NCBI GenBank assembly: GCA_000171835.1
Contig: ABHC01000002.1
Span: forward strand, 186,001 to 250,000
DNA from: an alpha proteobacterium BAL199
GTDB taxonomy: Bacteria > Pseudomonadota > Alphaproteobacteria > Thalassobaculales > Thalassobaculaceae
DNA length: 64,000 nt
Direction: 5' to 3'
This document shows positions 43,628 to 52,497 of this stretch, one piece after another; the first letter of the stretch is position 1; each line of letters starts with the position of its first letter. The notes beneath the pieces were generated by a model that was given only the letters and a program-made list of their open reading frames with translations, was not told the DNA's origin and ran no database searches. The translations under genes were made by a program, and so were the position numbers.

Positions 43628-45072
43628 GGCTCAAGCACCCAGGTATCCTTGGAGCCACCGCCCTGGCTCGAATTCACTATCAAGGATCCGCGGCGCAGGG
43701 CGACCCGGGTCAGGCCGCCAGGAAGCACCCAGCAGGACTGACCCGTCACCACGAAAGGCCGCAGGTCGACATGGCGCGGCTCGATCATGCCGTCGATCAG
43801 GGTCGGGCAGACCGAGAGATCGATCATCGGCTGGCTGATGAAGTTTGCGGGGTTGGCCTCGAGCTTGACGCGGATGTCGTCGATTTCCTCCTGGGTGGCA
43901 CGCGGACCGATCACGATGCCGTATCCACCGGATTCACCCACCGGCTTTACGACAAGGTTTTCAAGATTGGACAGCGTATAGGCAAGCCCTTCGCGTTCCC
44001 GGCAGATATGCGTGTCGACATTGTCGAGGATCGGGTCTTCATCCAGGTAATAGCGGATGATGCGCGGCATATAGGCATAGACGGCCTTGTCATCGGAACA
44101 GCCGGTACCGACGGCATTGGCCAGTCCCACATTGCCCTTGGCATAGGCGCCAAACAGGCCGGGCACACCCAGCATGCTCTCCGGGTTGAACACCTCGGGG
44201 TCGAGGAAGGCGTCGTCGAGCCGCCGGTAGATCGAATGCACCGGCGCCATTCCGGCGGTGGTGCGCATCCAGACGCGATCGTTCTCGACCAGCAGGTCGG
44301 AGCCTTCGACCAGCGGCACCCCCATCTCGCGGGCCAGAAACACGTGCTCGAAGTAGGCGGAGTTGAATACGCCCGGCGACAGCAGAACGACCTGCGGGTC
44401 CTGCACCTCGCTCGGTGCGAGGTCGGCAACCGCCTCAAGCAGCTTCTGGCCGTAGTCGCTGACCGGCCTGATGCCGATCTCGGCCCTCAGATCCGGAAAC
44501 GTCCGCTGCATCATGTGACGGTTTTCAACGACGTAAGACACACCGGACGGGGTGCGGGCGTTGTCCTCCAGCACCTTGAACTGACCAAACTGATCGCGCA
44601 CCAGATCGACGCCGCACACGTTCACGTAGGAGCCGTGCTGTACGGCGATGCCCCGCATTTGTTCCCGGTAGTATGCGTTGCCGTAGATCAACTCGGCCGG
44701 CACCGTGCCGTCCTTGAGGATGTGGGCGTCGTGATACACGTCGTGCAGGAACAGGTTGATGGCGTTGACGCGTTGCTTCGATCCACGCTCGATGATGTCC
44801 CAGTCGCGCGGCGAGATGATGCGCGGAATGACGTCGAACGGCAGAATACGATCGATGACGTCGCGCTCTGAGTACACCGTGAAGGTAATGCCCAGGTTGT
44901 AGAGCTCGCGTTCAGCGACCTCCGATCGACGGACGAGATCGGAAAGGGTTAAGCCGCCGAGGCGGTCCCGGACCATTGACGCGTGTTCGGCCGGCGCACC
45001 ATCGCCGCCGAGCATCTCGCACCAGTGGCCCTGTCGGTCGTATGCCGTAAGCAGATCGACGCCGTCGTTCAT
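43624..45072 (-). CDS. Circularly permuted type 2 ATP-grasp protein
   Basis: A 482-residue ATP-grasp ligase of the circularly permuted type 2 family (DUF404/407). Signature blocks are ERELYNLGITFTVYSERD, DVIPRIISPRDW, EDNARTPSGVSYVVENRH, VVLLSPGVFNSAYFEH and, near the C-terminus, LVVKPVGESGGYGIVIGP, the nucleotide-binding loop. It probably forms an amide bond on a peptide or amino acid, but no family member has a proven product. ATG 45072 opens the two-gene unit. The gap to motB upstream is 129 bases. Confidence 0.92.
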   Translation of the reverse strand: MNDGVDLLTAYDRQGHWCEMLGGDGAPAEHASMVRDRLGGLTLSDLVRRSEVAERELYNLGITFTVYSERDVIDRILPFDVIPRIISPRDWDIIERGSKQRVNAINLFLHDVYHDAHILKDGTVPAELIYGNAYYREQMRGIAVQHGSYVNVCGVDLVRDQFGQFKVLEDNARTPSGVSYVVENRHMMQRTFPDLRAEIGIRPVSDYGQKLLEAVADLAPSEVQDPQVVLLSPGVFNSAYFEHVFLAREMGVPLVEGSDLLVENDRVWMRTTAGMAPVHSIYRRLDDAFLDPEVFNPESMLGVPGLFGAYAKGNVGLANAVGTGCSDDKAVYAYMPRIIRYYLDEDPILDNVDTHICREREGLAYTLSNLENLVVKPVGESGGYGIVIGPRATQEEIDDIRVKLEANPANFISQPMIDLSVCPTLIDGMIEPRHVDLRPFVVTGQSCWVLPGGLTRVALRRGSLIVNSSQGGGSKDTWVLEP

Positions 45073-45201
45073 GGTCTCCCCGTCTCAGCCAACCGATGCG
45101 CTACAGGCACAGCGAGGCCGCTCATCCGCATCAGGCTAAGTGCAACAGCGTCCAATCACAACTGGTCGACGGTTCGAAGTGTCGAGAATCGGACAAGCTG
45201 C

Positions 45202-46323
45202 TCAGCCGCCGGCGCGGGGCGGAACGGTGGGACCGCCGCGGTCTTCGGCACGGGGAACATTCGGTCGTACCGGCGCTGCTGGGCCCCCGCGGTCACCTTG
45301 TTGACCGGCAGCAGCGGGAGTTCCGGTCGGAGCGCCGGCTGCCTGGGCTGCACGCTTCCGAGCTTCGGCTTCGGCCGCCTTCATCGCCCCGGTGTCGCTG
45401 GATGACAGGTGTTTCAGGATAATGCTGATACGCCGGTTGGTGGGGTCGGAGGGGTCCTCGACCACCAGTGGATCGCGATCGGCCTTGCCGACGACTTCGT
45501 CGATGCGCTTCTCGTCGATTCCATTAGCCACCATAACTCGGCGCGACGCATTGGCACGATCCGACGATAAATCCCAATTGGTGTATGTCGAACCAGGATG
45601 AAATTGCTTGGAGTCGGTATGCCCGGTGATTTCGATCTTGTTGGGAAGGGCGGCGACCACTTCCGCAACCTTGATCAGCAGCTTGCGGGTTTGTTCGTAC
45701 ATCGATGCGCTGCCGTTCGGGAACAGTGCAATCCGTTCCTGATCGATCAGTTGGATACGCAGGCCTTCGGGCGTGGAGTCGACCTTGATCGATTCGGCAA
45801 CATCAGAAAGCTCCGGGGATTTCTCGATCGCTTCTTTAATCGCTGCTTCGGCGTCCTCGAACTGCTGCTGCTCGCGCTCGCGCATCAACTGCTCGACAAC
45901 CTCCTGGTTGACCGTGCCTTCTTCGTCCTCGCGCGAGCCGAGGCGGGATTCGATGTTCTCAGGATCGTCGGAATCCGGGTCGAGCGATTCCGTCCGCTCT
46001 GCCTGCGGGCGTGCCACCTGGGGGGTAGAGATCTGCGGCGGCGAACTGGGTGTCTTCAGGGCACCGGGGACGGTGATCGATGTGCCGCCCAAAAGGCCGC
46101 CGGAGCCCGAACGCGTGGAGCGCGAGATCGCCGTGGGGTCGAAGTAGTTCGAGATGCCCATTTTTTGTTCCTCCGTGGTGGCATTGAGCAGCCACAGCAG
46201 GAGGAAGAAGGCCATCATCGCGGTCACGAAATCAGCATAGGCGACTTTCCACGCGCCGCCATGGTGGCCGCCATGACCACCTTTCTTGACCTTCTTGATA
46301 ACGATCGTCGCGTGGTTGTCCAC
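45202..46323 (-). CDS. motB: Flagellar motor stator protein MotB
   Basis: A 373-residue stator subunit. A His/Gly-rich N-terminus (KKGGHGGHHGGAW) leads into one membrane span with the proton-carrying Asp31 in AYADFVTAMMAF. Then come an acidic plug/linker region with RPQAERTESLD, and an OmpA-type peptidoglycan-binding domain with EITGHTDSKQF, NWDLSSDRANASRRVM. The last 70 residues are an Ala/Pro/Gly-rich disordered tail, longer than in E. coli. GTG 46323 has gaagaagg upstream. It follows motA by 86 bases on the same strand. Confidence 0.93.
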   Translation of the reverse strand: MDNHATIVIKKVKKGGHGGHHGGAWKVAYADFVTAMMAFFLLLWLLNATTEEQKMGISNYFDPTAISRSTRSGSGGLLGGTSITVPGALKTPSSPPQISTPQVARPQAERTESLDPDSDDPENIESRLGSREDEEGTVNQEVVEQLMREREQQQFEDAEAAIKEAIEKSPELSDVAESIKVDSTPEGLRIQLIDQERIALFPNGSASMYEQTRKLLIKVAEVVAALPNKIEITGHTDSKQFHPGSTYTNWDLSSDRANASRRVMVANGIDEKRIDEVVGKADRDPLVVEDPSDPTNRRISIILKHLSSSDTGAMKAAEAEARKRAAQAAGAPTGTPAAAGQQGDRGGPAAPVRPNVPRAEDRGGPTVPPRAGG

Positions 46324-46409
46324 CGACCGGCACCTTCTTCAAGTCTGCAATCGCCGACGACCATGCAAGGCCGGGGCCATGATCTGGCGTGCTGGACGCC
46401 TGAACCGGA

Positions 46410-47270
46410 TCAGACCGGCGGCAGCGCCGCCACAGCTTCTTCAACCTCGAAGAACGACGGGCGGTCCTTGGACATCAGCGCCTTTCGAGCAAACTCGACC
46501 GAGACGGCCGGCGCGTAGCCGGACACATGGGCCAGAAGCCCGGCGCGGATGCAGCCAAGATACTTGGCGTCGGCGGCGAACACCGCGCCCATGGTCGCGG
46601 ACAACGGGCTCACGAAACCGTATGCCAGCAGAATCCCGAGGAACGTACCGACGAGCGCACCACCGATCAGCTTGCCGAGCACTTCCGGAGGCTCGGTGAT
46701 CGAACTCATGGTCTTGATGATCCCGAGCACCGCCGCGACGATCCCCAAGGCCGGAAAGCCATCGCCCATCGTCTGGTAGGCGCTTTGGATCTGCGCGTCC
46801 TCGGCGTGATGGGTCTCCAATTCCTCGTCCAGAAGATCCGCAAGTTCGTGCGGATTGTTGGTGCCGAGGGTCATCATCCGAAGGTAATCGCACAGAAAGT
46901 CCATCGCGTGATGGTCGGCAGAGAACTTCGGAAACGCCTGGAACAGAGTGCTTTCTTCAGGTCTTTCGATATGCGCTTCGATGGCAAGCATGCCTTTGGT
47001 CTTGGCAAGTTTGAAGATCGCATAGAGTAAAGACAGCAGCTCCAGATAGTCGTCCTTGCTATATTTTGGACCTTTCAATGCCGCCTTGAAACCGTAGCCG
47101 GCTTTGCTTAGAACGTATTTGGGATTGGCGACGATGAAGGCGCCGACCCCGGCGCCGCCGATAATCACCAACTCGAACGGCTGCCACAGCGGCCCGAGCT
47201 TGCCGCCCATCGCCATGTAGCCGCCGAGCACTGAAACTGTCACGACGACCCAGCCGATGATTACGAACAT
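46410..47270 (-). CDS. motA: Flagellar motor stator protein MotA
   Basis: A 286-residue inner-membrane protein with four spans that forms the proton channel with MotB. FELVIIGGAGVGAFIVANP, the cytoplasmic loop with charged MotA residues (about 90-160; RPEESTLFQAFPKF and DYLRMMTLGTNNPHELADLLDEE), and the conserved proline-bearing end ALVGTFLGILLAYGFVSPLS are all present. ATG 47270 has AGGAG upstream. The pair is not inside a flagellar gene cluster here, which is normal for mot genes in alphaproteobacteria. Confidence 0.95.
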   Translation of the reverse strand: MFVIIGWVVVTVSVLGGYMAMGGKLGPLWQPFELVIIGGAGVGAFIVANPKYVLSKAGYGFKAALKGPKYSKDDYLELLSLLYAIFKLAKTKGMLAIEAHIERPEESTLFQAFPKFSADHHAMDFLCDYLRMMTLGTNNPHELADLLDEELETHHAEDAQIQSAYQTMGDGFPALGIVAAVLGIIKTMSSITEPPEVLGKLIGGALVGTFLGILLAYGFVSPLSATMGAVFAADAKYLGCIRAGLLAHVSGYAPAVSVEFARKALMSKDRPSFFEVEEAVAALPPV

Positions 47271-47484
47271 GATCGGCTCCTGTGTCCGATTTCCCGAGGG
47301 GGCATGTTCCCCACGAAGCGTTGATAATTCGCTAACTTAGCTGATTTGCCAAGATGAAGCGGCAAACTGTTGGACATTCGTATCAATTCAGATCGCGAGT
47401 ATAGCACATTGAGTCTCACGGATTTGAATCGAAGCAGGGCACGCGATATGTAGAGCGGGCATTGTCCGTCATTCGGGGCCCAGC

Positions 47485-47961
47485 ATGTCCATTGATCCGA
47501 CCGCGTTTCGGGCTGTCCTGGGGCGCTACGCGACGGGCGTCGCGATCGTGACCACGCGCGGCCCCGACGGATATCCGGTCGGCCTGACGGTGAACAGCTT
47601 CACCTCGGTCTCGCTCGATCCGCCGCTGGTGCTGTTCTGCTTGGATCGGCAGGCGGGCAGCGGCCCGGCATTCGCAGCGACGGATTGCTTCGCCGTCAAC
47701 ATCCTCGGCACGGATCACGCCAGGGTATCCAGTCGCTTCGCCGATCCGGCGGCTGAGCGGTTCGTGGAGGACCAGACGGTGGAGTGGGAGACTGGCGCTC
47801 CGGTTTTGGCCCACGCGTTGGCGGCGCTCGATTGCCGGCTTCATGCCCGGCATGACGGCGGAGATCATGTCATTCTGGTCGGACGGGTGCTGCGGGCAGA
47901 GGTCCTCGTCGACTCCGAGCCCCTAGTCTACTGGCGGGGCGGCTACCGCGGCCTGAATTAA
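47485..47961 (+). CDS. Flavin reductase family protein
   Basis: A 158-residue FMN-binding split-barrel reductase. The family start FRAVLGRYATGVAIVTTRGPDG, the GLTVNSFTSVSLDPPLVLFCL block and FAVNILGTDH, plus the histidine-glycine-aspartate segment GGDHVILVGRV, match short flavin reductases that deliver FMNH2 or FADH2 to two-component monooxygenases. No monooxygenase gene is adjacent, so the partner is elsewhere. The ATG at 47485 follows a 214-base gap with motA on the other strand. Confidence 0.88.
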   Translation: MSIDPTAFRAVLGRYATGVAIVTTRGPDGYPVGLTVNSFTSVSLDPPLVLFCLDRQAGSGPAFAATDCFAVNILGTDHARVSSRFADPAAERFVEDQTVEWETGAPVLAHALAALDCRLHARHDGGDHVILVGRVLRAEVLVDSEPLVYWRGGYRGLN

Positions 47962-47980
47962 TGATTGGACCCGGCGGCGG

Positions 47981-49237
47981 TCAGATCACGGCACCGTCGA
48001 TCGCGCTGGTTCCGAGCAACCGGGCGGGCATGCCGAGTTCGGCGAACCGTGCCAGAATCTCGCGTACATGGTCGGCGTTGCGAGTCTCGATAACGGCATC
48101 GAGGTCGGCCTGCTTGACCGGTACGTCCTGAAACAGGCGCTGGTGGTAGATCTCCACGATGTTGCCGCCGGTCTCGCCGATGACCTGCGCGACCGTCGCC
48201 AGTACTCCCGGTTCGTCGGAGATCTCGATCCGCAGCCGCACCAGGCGTCCGTCGCGCACCAGACCGCGCATCATCACCGAGGCGAGGATCCGGGAGTCGA
48301 TGTTGCCACCGCAAATCACCGTAACGACACGCTGCCCGGTGAACCGTTCGGGCTCATGGATCAACGCGGCAATGCCCGCAGCGCCCGCACCTTCGACAAC
48401 CAGCCGCTGTTCCTCGATCAGAAGCTGCACTGCGCGCTCGATCGCACGTTCCGGTACCAGGACGATGTGATCGACCAGTTCGGACACGATCGCCTGCGTC
48501 AGGCCGCCGGGGTGCTTGACCGCGATCCCCTCGGCCAGGGTGGAACCGCCGGATGTCGGAGGGAGCCCCCCCAGGGCTTCGACCATGGACGGAAAACTGT
48601 CGACCTGCACCCCGACGATGGTGATGTCTGGCTTCAACGCCTTGGCGGCGATTGCGATGCCGCTGATCAACCCGCCGCCGCCGATCGGTACCAGAAGCGT
48701 GTCGACATCGGGAACGGCGTCGAGGATCTCCAAGCCGATCGTTCCCTGGCCACGGATGATGTCCGGATCATCGTAGGGATGCACCAGGACGAAACCCTTC
48801 TCGGCGACCAACCGCTCGGTCTCGGCCCGACAGTCGGCCAGGGTCCGACCACGCAAGACGACATGCGCTCCGTGCGCGCGCGTGCGCTCGACCTTTGAGA
48901 ATGGTGTGGTCTCCGGCATGACGATCGTGGCGGGAATCCCCAGGCGTGCCGCGTGGTAGGCCACGCCCTGGGCGTGATTGCCGGCCGACATGGCGATGAC
49001 TCCGCGGCGGCGTTCGTCGGCGTCGAGGACCGAGAGCTTCACCAGAGCGCCGCGCTCCTTGAAAGAACTGGTGTGTTGCTGGGTCTCCAGTTTCAGCGAG
49101 AGGCGGCAGCCGAACATCCGGGACAGCGTCGGACTGGCTACGGTGGGGGTGTGGACGACAGAACCTCGAATGAGGCTGGCGGCACTCTCAATCGCGCGCA
49201 GATCGACTGGAAACGGCATTTCTGGTTCTCGCGTCAT
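47981..49237 (-). CDS. ilvA: Threonine ammonia-lyase with C-terminal ACT domain
   Basis: A 418-residue PLP enzyme. The PLP lysine is in SSFKERGALVKL, the loop SAGNHAQGVAYH and the phosphate cradle VPIGGGGLISG are typical, and the last 85 residues form an ACT domain (LVRLRIEISDEPGVLATVAQVIG). Deamination of threonine to 2-oxobutyrate starts isoleucine synthesis; the ACT domain suggests allosteric control. This makes it the better ilvA candidate than the ACT-less paralogue at 19361-20353. Start ATG 49237 was chosen; an upstream GTG exists but would extend into non-conserved sequence, and no site is strong. Confidence 0.88.
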   Translation of the reverse strand: MTREPEMPFPVDLRAIESAASLIRGSVVHTPTVASPTLSRMFGCRLSLKLETQQHTSSFKERGALVKLSVLDADERRRGVIAMSAGNHAQGVAYHAARLGIPATIVMPETTPFSKVERTRAHGAHVVLRGRTLADCRAETERLVAEKGFVLVHPYDDPDIIRGQGTIGLEILDAVPDVDTLLVPIGGGGLISGIAIAAKALKPDITIVGVQVDSFPSMVEALGGLPPTSGGSTLAEGIAVKHPGGLTQAIVSELVDHIVLVPERAIERAVQLLIEEQRLVVEGAGAAGIAALIHEPERFTGQRVVTVICGGNIDSRILASVMMRGLVRDGRLVRLRIEISDEPGVLATVAQVIGETGGNIVEIYHQRLFQDVPVKQADLDAVIETRNADHVREILARFAELGMPARLLGTSAIDGAVI

Positions 49238-49376
49238 TGTTTCAGCGGCGAACAATTGGTCCACAGCCAGAAAGGATTCATTAGGAAGACGCCGGTAGTC
49301 TATCCCGTGATGACCTTGACTCACGTTGGCATTCGACACCTCTCGTGATACATCTTTGGTCGGGAGGGTGGGGAAT

Positions 49377-50051
49377 GTGACGCATGGCAGCGCACCCGGC
49401 TTCCCGGTCGCCGCCGTGACGCGGAGGGCGGCGAAAGTGGCTGCATTGGCTCAACGACCGATATCTGTTGCGCTTTCGGCCGCTGTTGCGGTCTCTGTGG
49501 TCGTATGTTTTGCCGAGACTTCCGTCGCTGACGAACCCAAACCGGCTGCCGACGAGTGGTATGTCGTGGGTGGAGCGGACGACAGCCCTAAGACCTTTCG
49601 GGACTACCTCACCTTTGATCCGAGAGCGGGGCGTGTCGATTTCGGCGTCGTGTTCTCCCAGGTGTCTGGCAACGAAATGATGGCCTTTACGTCCGGACCG
49701 ACGTCGCCGAGATCCGAGCGCTTGGATGATCGTGCCCTGATGGTGTCGGGCACCTATGATTTTCAGACCGGCACCATGGTGACCCCACGAATCGTCGGTG
49801 GTGTAGGGGTCAGCTATCTCGGCTTGGGCGGTGCTGCATCGGGTGCGCTTGGAACGGTCGATCCGAGTGTCCGGGATGAGATGGCGGCAACCGCCCATAT
49901 CGGCTTCGGCGCCGACTTCGATCTCGGCGATTCCTGGGCGGTATCGGCGGCATATCAGGCAATGTTTGTCGGCGAGAACGACCGCGAAGGGCGGCTCGGT
50001 GAAAGTCGGCTCGATCAGAAGTTCGTGGTCGGGGCCAAGGTCCGGTTCTAG
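49377..50051 (+). CDS. Outer-membrane beta-barrel protein candidate
   Basis: A 224-residue protein with a long basic n-region, a hydrophobic core SVALSAAVAVSVVVCF and a likely cleavage near SVADE, so it is exported. The mature part is rich in alternating polar/hydrophobic stretches and glycine (VDFGVVFSQ, ALMVSGTYDFQTGTM, IVGGVGVSYLGLG, AHIGFGADFDLGD) and ends in aromatic DQKFVVGAKVRF, the usual signal for BAM insertion. This fits an 8-stranded OmpA-like or porin-like barrel of unknown role. GTG 49377 was chosen for the strong GGGAGGG site upstream. It ends five bases before the convergent acylase gene. Confidence 0.65.
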   Translation: MTHGSAPGFPVAAVTRRAAKVAALAQRPISVALSAAVAVSVVVCFAETSVADEPKPAADEWYVVGGADDSPKTFRDYLTFDPRAGRVDFGVVFSQVSGNEMMAFTSGPTSPRSERLDDRALMVSGTYDFQTGTMVTPRIVGGVGVSYLGLGGAASGALGTVDPSVRDEMAATAHIGFGADFDLGDSWAVSAAYQAMFVGENDREGRLGESRLDQKFVVGAKVRF

Positions 50052-50055
50052 AGTT

Positions 50056-52494
50056 TTATGGCGTCAGAACGAGGGTGGCTCGCGCAGTGTCGGGTCGCTC
50101 AGGCACCTCGAACAATCGGCCGGAAGCCCAATCGGCCTGCCAGGTGGAATAGAACTGCGAGAACAGGTTCCCTGACGGACCGAGTGCGGCAACGAACCCC
50201 GAACGATCCAGATCCGACAAATCGTACACCACCCGCAGCGATGCACCGTGAGCGTGCTTGAACGCCGGATTGTCGGCGCGTGACCAACTCCCGCGGCTGA
50301 CGGTGTAGTCGCCACCGCCAGTCTCCGATCGCCGCTGAAGCAGGCGATCCAGCACTGGGACCTGGCTCCAGACGCGATGCTCAAATACAGCGTGATGAGC
50401 ATTGCCCCAGCGCCATTCAGCGACGTCACCGCCGAACTGTCGGATCATCGCCGCCATGGCTTCCGACAGCGCACCGGCCACCGTATCAGTGCAACTCTCC
50501 ACGAACTCGGTGCGCTGGTCGTCGCACCAGCGCTGGTCCGTCGTCAGGACCTTCAGCAGGGTCTCGGCGCGGATGCGGCCGTATTGCGGCATCAGCGGTC
50601 CAAGATCGTCGGCGAACAACCGCTGGTGCAGCGCGTCGATCCAGGCTGCAAAGATAACCGGCTCGGGTCTGTCGCGCGCCATGTCGCCATTCCAGGCGCG
50701 CAGCAGGTCAACTGCAGCTGTTGTGATGGAATCGGGTGCGATGCTGCCGATCGTTTGCAACAACACGGGCACGAGGTTGCGGGCAAACAGCGACACGGTA
50801 TCGGACTGGATCGCTGACATCGCGGCGACCGAGCCGTCGGCGCCGCGCAGGCGTTCGATGATCCGTTCGGCGCGGTACGGCGCGTCGAAACCACGGCCGA
50901 GGTAGAGGTCGGGATCAACGCCGGTCACGCGGTTGTTGGCATTCACCAGCGCGCCGCTCGTCGGATCGACGGTCGCGGGCAGGGCGTCGAACGGCGCCCA
51001 TCCCAGCCAGTCCTGTTCGCCGGTCCAGCCGGCCGACGGCAAGAACCCATCACCGGATCGCCGGAGCGGAACGCGGCCTGCGGAAATCAGACCGATGCGG
51101 CCATCGACATCGGCAAATGCAACGTTCTGTTGGGGCGTATGGAAACCGCGAAGTGCGTCGATGAACTCGGATGCGCCCGCCGCCGCGGCCATCCTGAACA
51201 GCGCCTCGGCAGTATCGTCGTCCTCGCGGAGCACCGGGGACGCGAGCGCCAAGACGGCGCCGTCCGGCGCGGCGGCGCCTGCACTCGACATCGCATCGGA
51301 GACGACGGGTCCATGCCGGGTCGAGCGCAGGACGAACTCGGTCACGGTGTCACCGACACGGATGGTCTCGATGCGGGTCTCGAAAGCGACCGCGCCATCC
51401 GCCGTGAGGTAGCGGCCCGGGTCCGTCGGATCGAGCTTCTCGACGAACAGATCCTGGGTGTCGGACGGAGTGGTTGTCATCGACCAGGCAATGCGGCCGT
51501 TGTGCCCGATGACCAGGAACGGCACACCCGGCGCGAAGGCGCCGACCCGCCGATAGCCCGGTGCTTCGACACGGGCGAGGGTCCAATGGACTGGATCGGT
51601 CAAAGCGAGGTGCGGATCGCCCGCCAGCACAGGTTTGCCGGTCGGGGTGTGCGAACCGGACAGGGCCCAGGCGTTCGAGGCGAGGCGAGGCGCAATTTCA
51701 GAAGGCATGGCATCGGCCAAGCCGGCCAGGTGGCCCTCGTTGACAGCGTCAATTCCCGCCAAGGATGGTGCGGTGGGTGCTGAGGCTTTGTCGGAATCGG
51801 TCACCCACAGGGTATCCAGATCGGCCAGCGTCAGCCCGGCTTTCAGCATCCGCACCCTCAGGATCTCGCCGAACCAGTTTCCGGCAAGCTGCAGCGACAT
51901 CAGCCGGCCCCACACCAGACTGTCAGCCGGGCGCCATGGCTCCGGCTTGAAGCCCAGAGCGATGAACTCCAGCGGCAGGGCGCCGGAGCGGCTGTCGAGA
52001 TAGGCGTTTACGCCGGCCGCGTAGGCATCGACATGGGCGCGAGGCTCGGGCGACAGGCGCTGCAGGTTGACTTCCGCCAGCCGGTGCAGGCCAAGGGTCC
52101 GGATCATCCGGTCGACGTTTAGTCCGGGCTCTCCGACGATCTCCGCAAGCCGACCCATGCCGATCCGGCGGGTCAGTTCCATCTGCCACAGCCGGTCCTG
52201 GGCGTGCGCGAAGCCGAGTGCGAAGCTGGCATCGGTTGCGGTGCCCGCCTTGATGTACAGGACACCTCGGGAATCGCGGGTCAGTTCCACCGGCTCCTGC
52301 AGGCCTGAGAGGCCGGAGAGTCGGCCGTCGATCATCGGTACTGAGGTTTGCAGCCAAAGCACGCCGCCGGCTGCCAGCGCGTTGAGGGCGAGCACCGCCA
52401 GGACGAAACCGACAACCACCCGACGCCGGCGGGACCAAGGCGCTTTCGGAGCCCGGGTCCCACCGTTCGTCGAAGAACGCGACGTTACCGTCAC
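50056..52494 (-). CDS. Penicillin acylase family protein (S45 Ntn hydrolase)
   Basis: An 812-residue periplasmic or membrane-anchored amidase with one N-terminal hydrophobic segment (about 24-47). The precursor is cut before the nucleophile Ser273 in LASNAWALSG; GDPHLALTDPVHW downstream and GDGFLPSAGWTGEQDWLGW near 500 are family blocks. Substrates in the family include penicillins, N-acyl-homoserine lactones, N-acyl amino acids and polyketide amides; sequence does not decide. GTG 52494 is three bases after the aldehyde dehydrogenase stop, making it the third gene of the CoA-transferase/ALDH/acylase operon. Confidence 0.88.
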   Translation of the reverse strand: MTVTSRSSTNGGTRAPKAPWSRRRRVVVGFVLAVLALNALAAGGVLWLQTSVPMIDGRLSGLSGLQEPVELTRDSRGVLYIKAGTATDASFALGFAHAQDRLWQMELTRRIGMGRLAEIVGEPGLNVDRMIRTLGLHRLAEVNLQRLSPEPRAHVDAYAAGVNAYLDSRSGALPLEFIALGFKPEPWRPADSLVWGRLMSLQLAGNWFGEILRVRMLKAGLTLADLDTLWVTDSDKASAPTAPSLAGIDAVNEGHLAGLADAMPSEIAPRLASNAWALSGSHTPTGKPVLAGDPHLALTDPVHWTLARVEAPGYRRVGAFAPGVPFLVIGHNGRIAWSMTTTPSDTQDLFVEKLDPTDPGRYLTADGAVAFETRIETIRVGDTVTEFVLRSTRHGPVVSDAMSSAGAAAPDGAVLALASPVLREDDDTAEALFRMAAAAGASEFIDALRGFHTPQQNVAFADVDGRIGLISAGRVPLRRSGDGFLPSAGWTGEQDWLGWAPFDALPATVDPTSGALVNANNRVTGVDPDLYLGRGFDAPYRAERIIERLRGADGSVAAMSAIQSDTVSLFARNLVPVLLQTIGSIAPDSITTAAVDLLRAWNGDMARDRPEPVIFAAWIDALHQRLFADDLGPLMPQYGRIRAETLLKVLTTDQRWCDDQRTEFVESCTDTVAGALSEAMAAMIRQFGGDVAEWRWGNAHHAVFEHRVWSQVPVLDRLLQRRSETGGGDYTVSRGSWSRADNPAFKHAHGASLRVVYDLSDLDRSGFVAALGPSGNLFSQFYSTWQADWASGRLFEVPERPDTARATLVLTP

Positions 52495-52497
52495 GCG

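Noticed and set aside
47345-47366. TTTGCC-N10-GGCAAA inverted repeat in the motA/flavin reductase gap
   Set aside because: Short arms in an AT-richer region without alignment to a promoter; likely chance.
50056-52494. Naming the S45 protein an AHL acylase (quorum quenching)
   Set aside because: S45 substrate specificity cannot be read from the visible motifs; only the family is supported.
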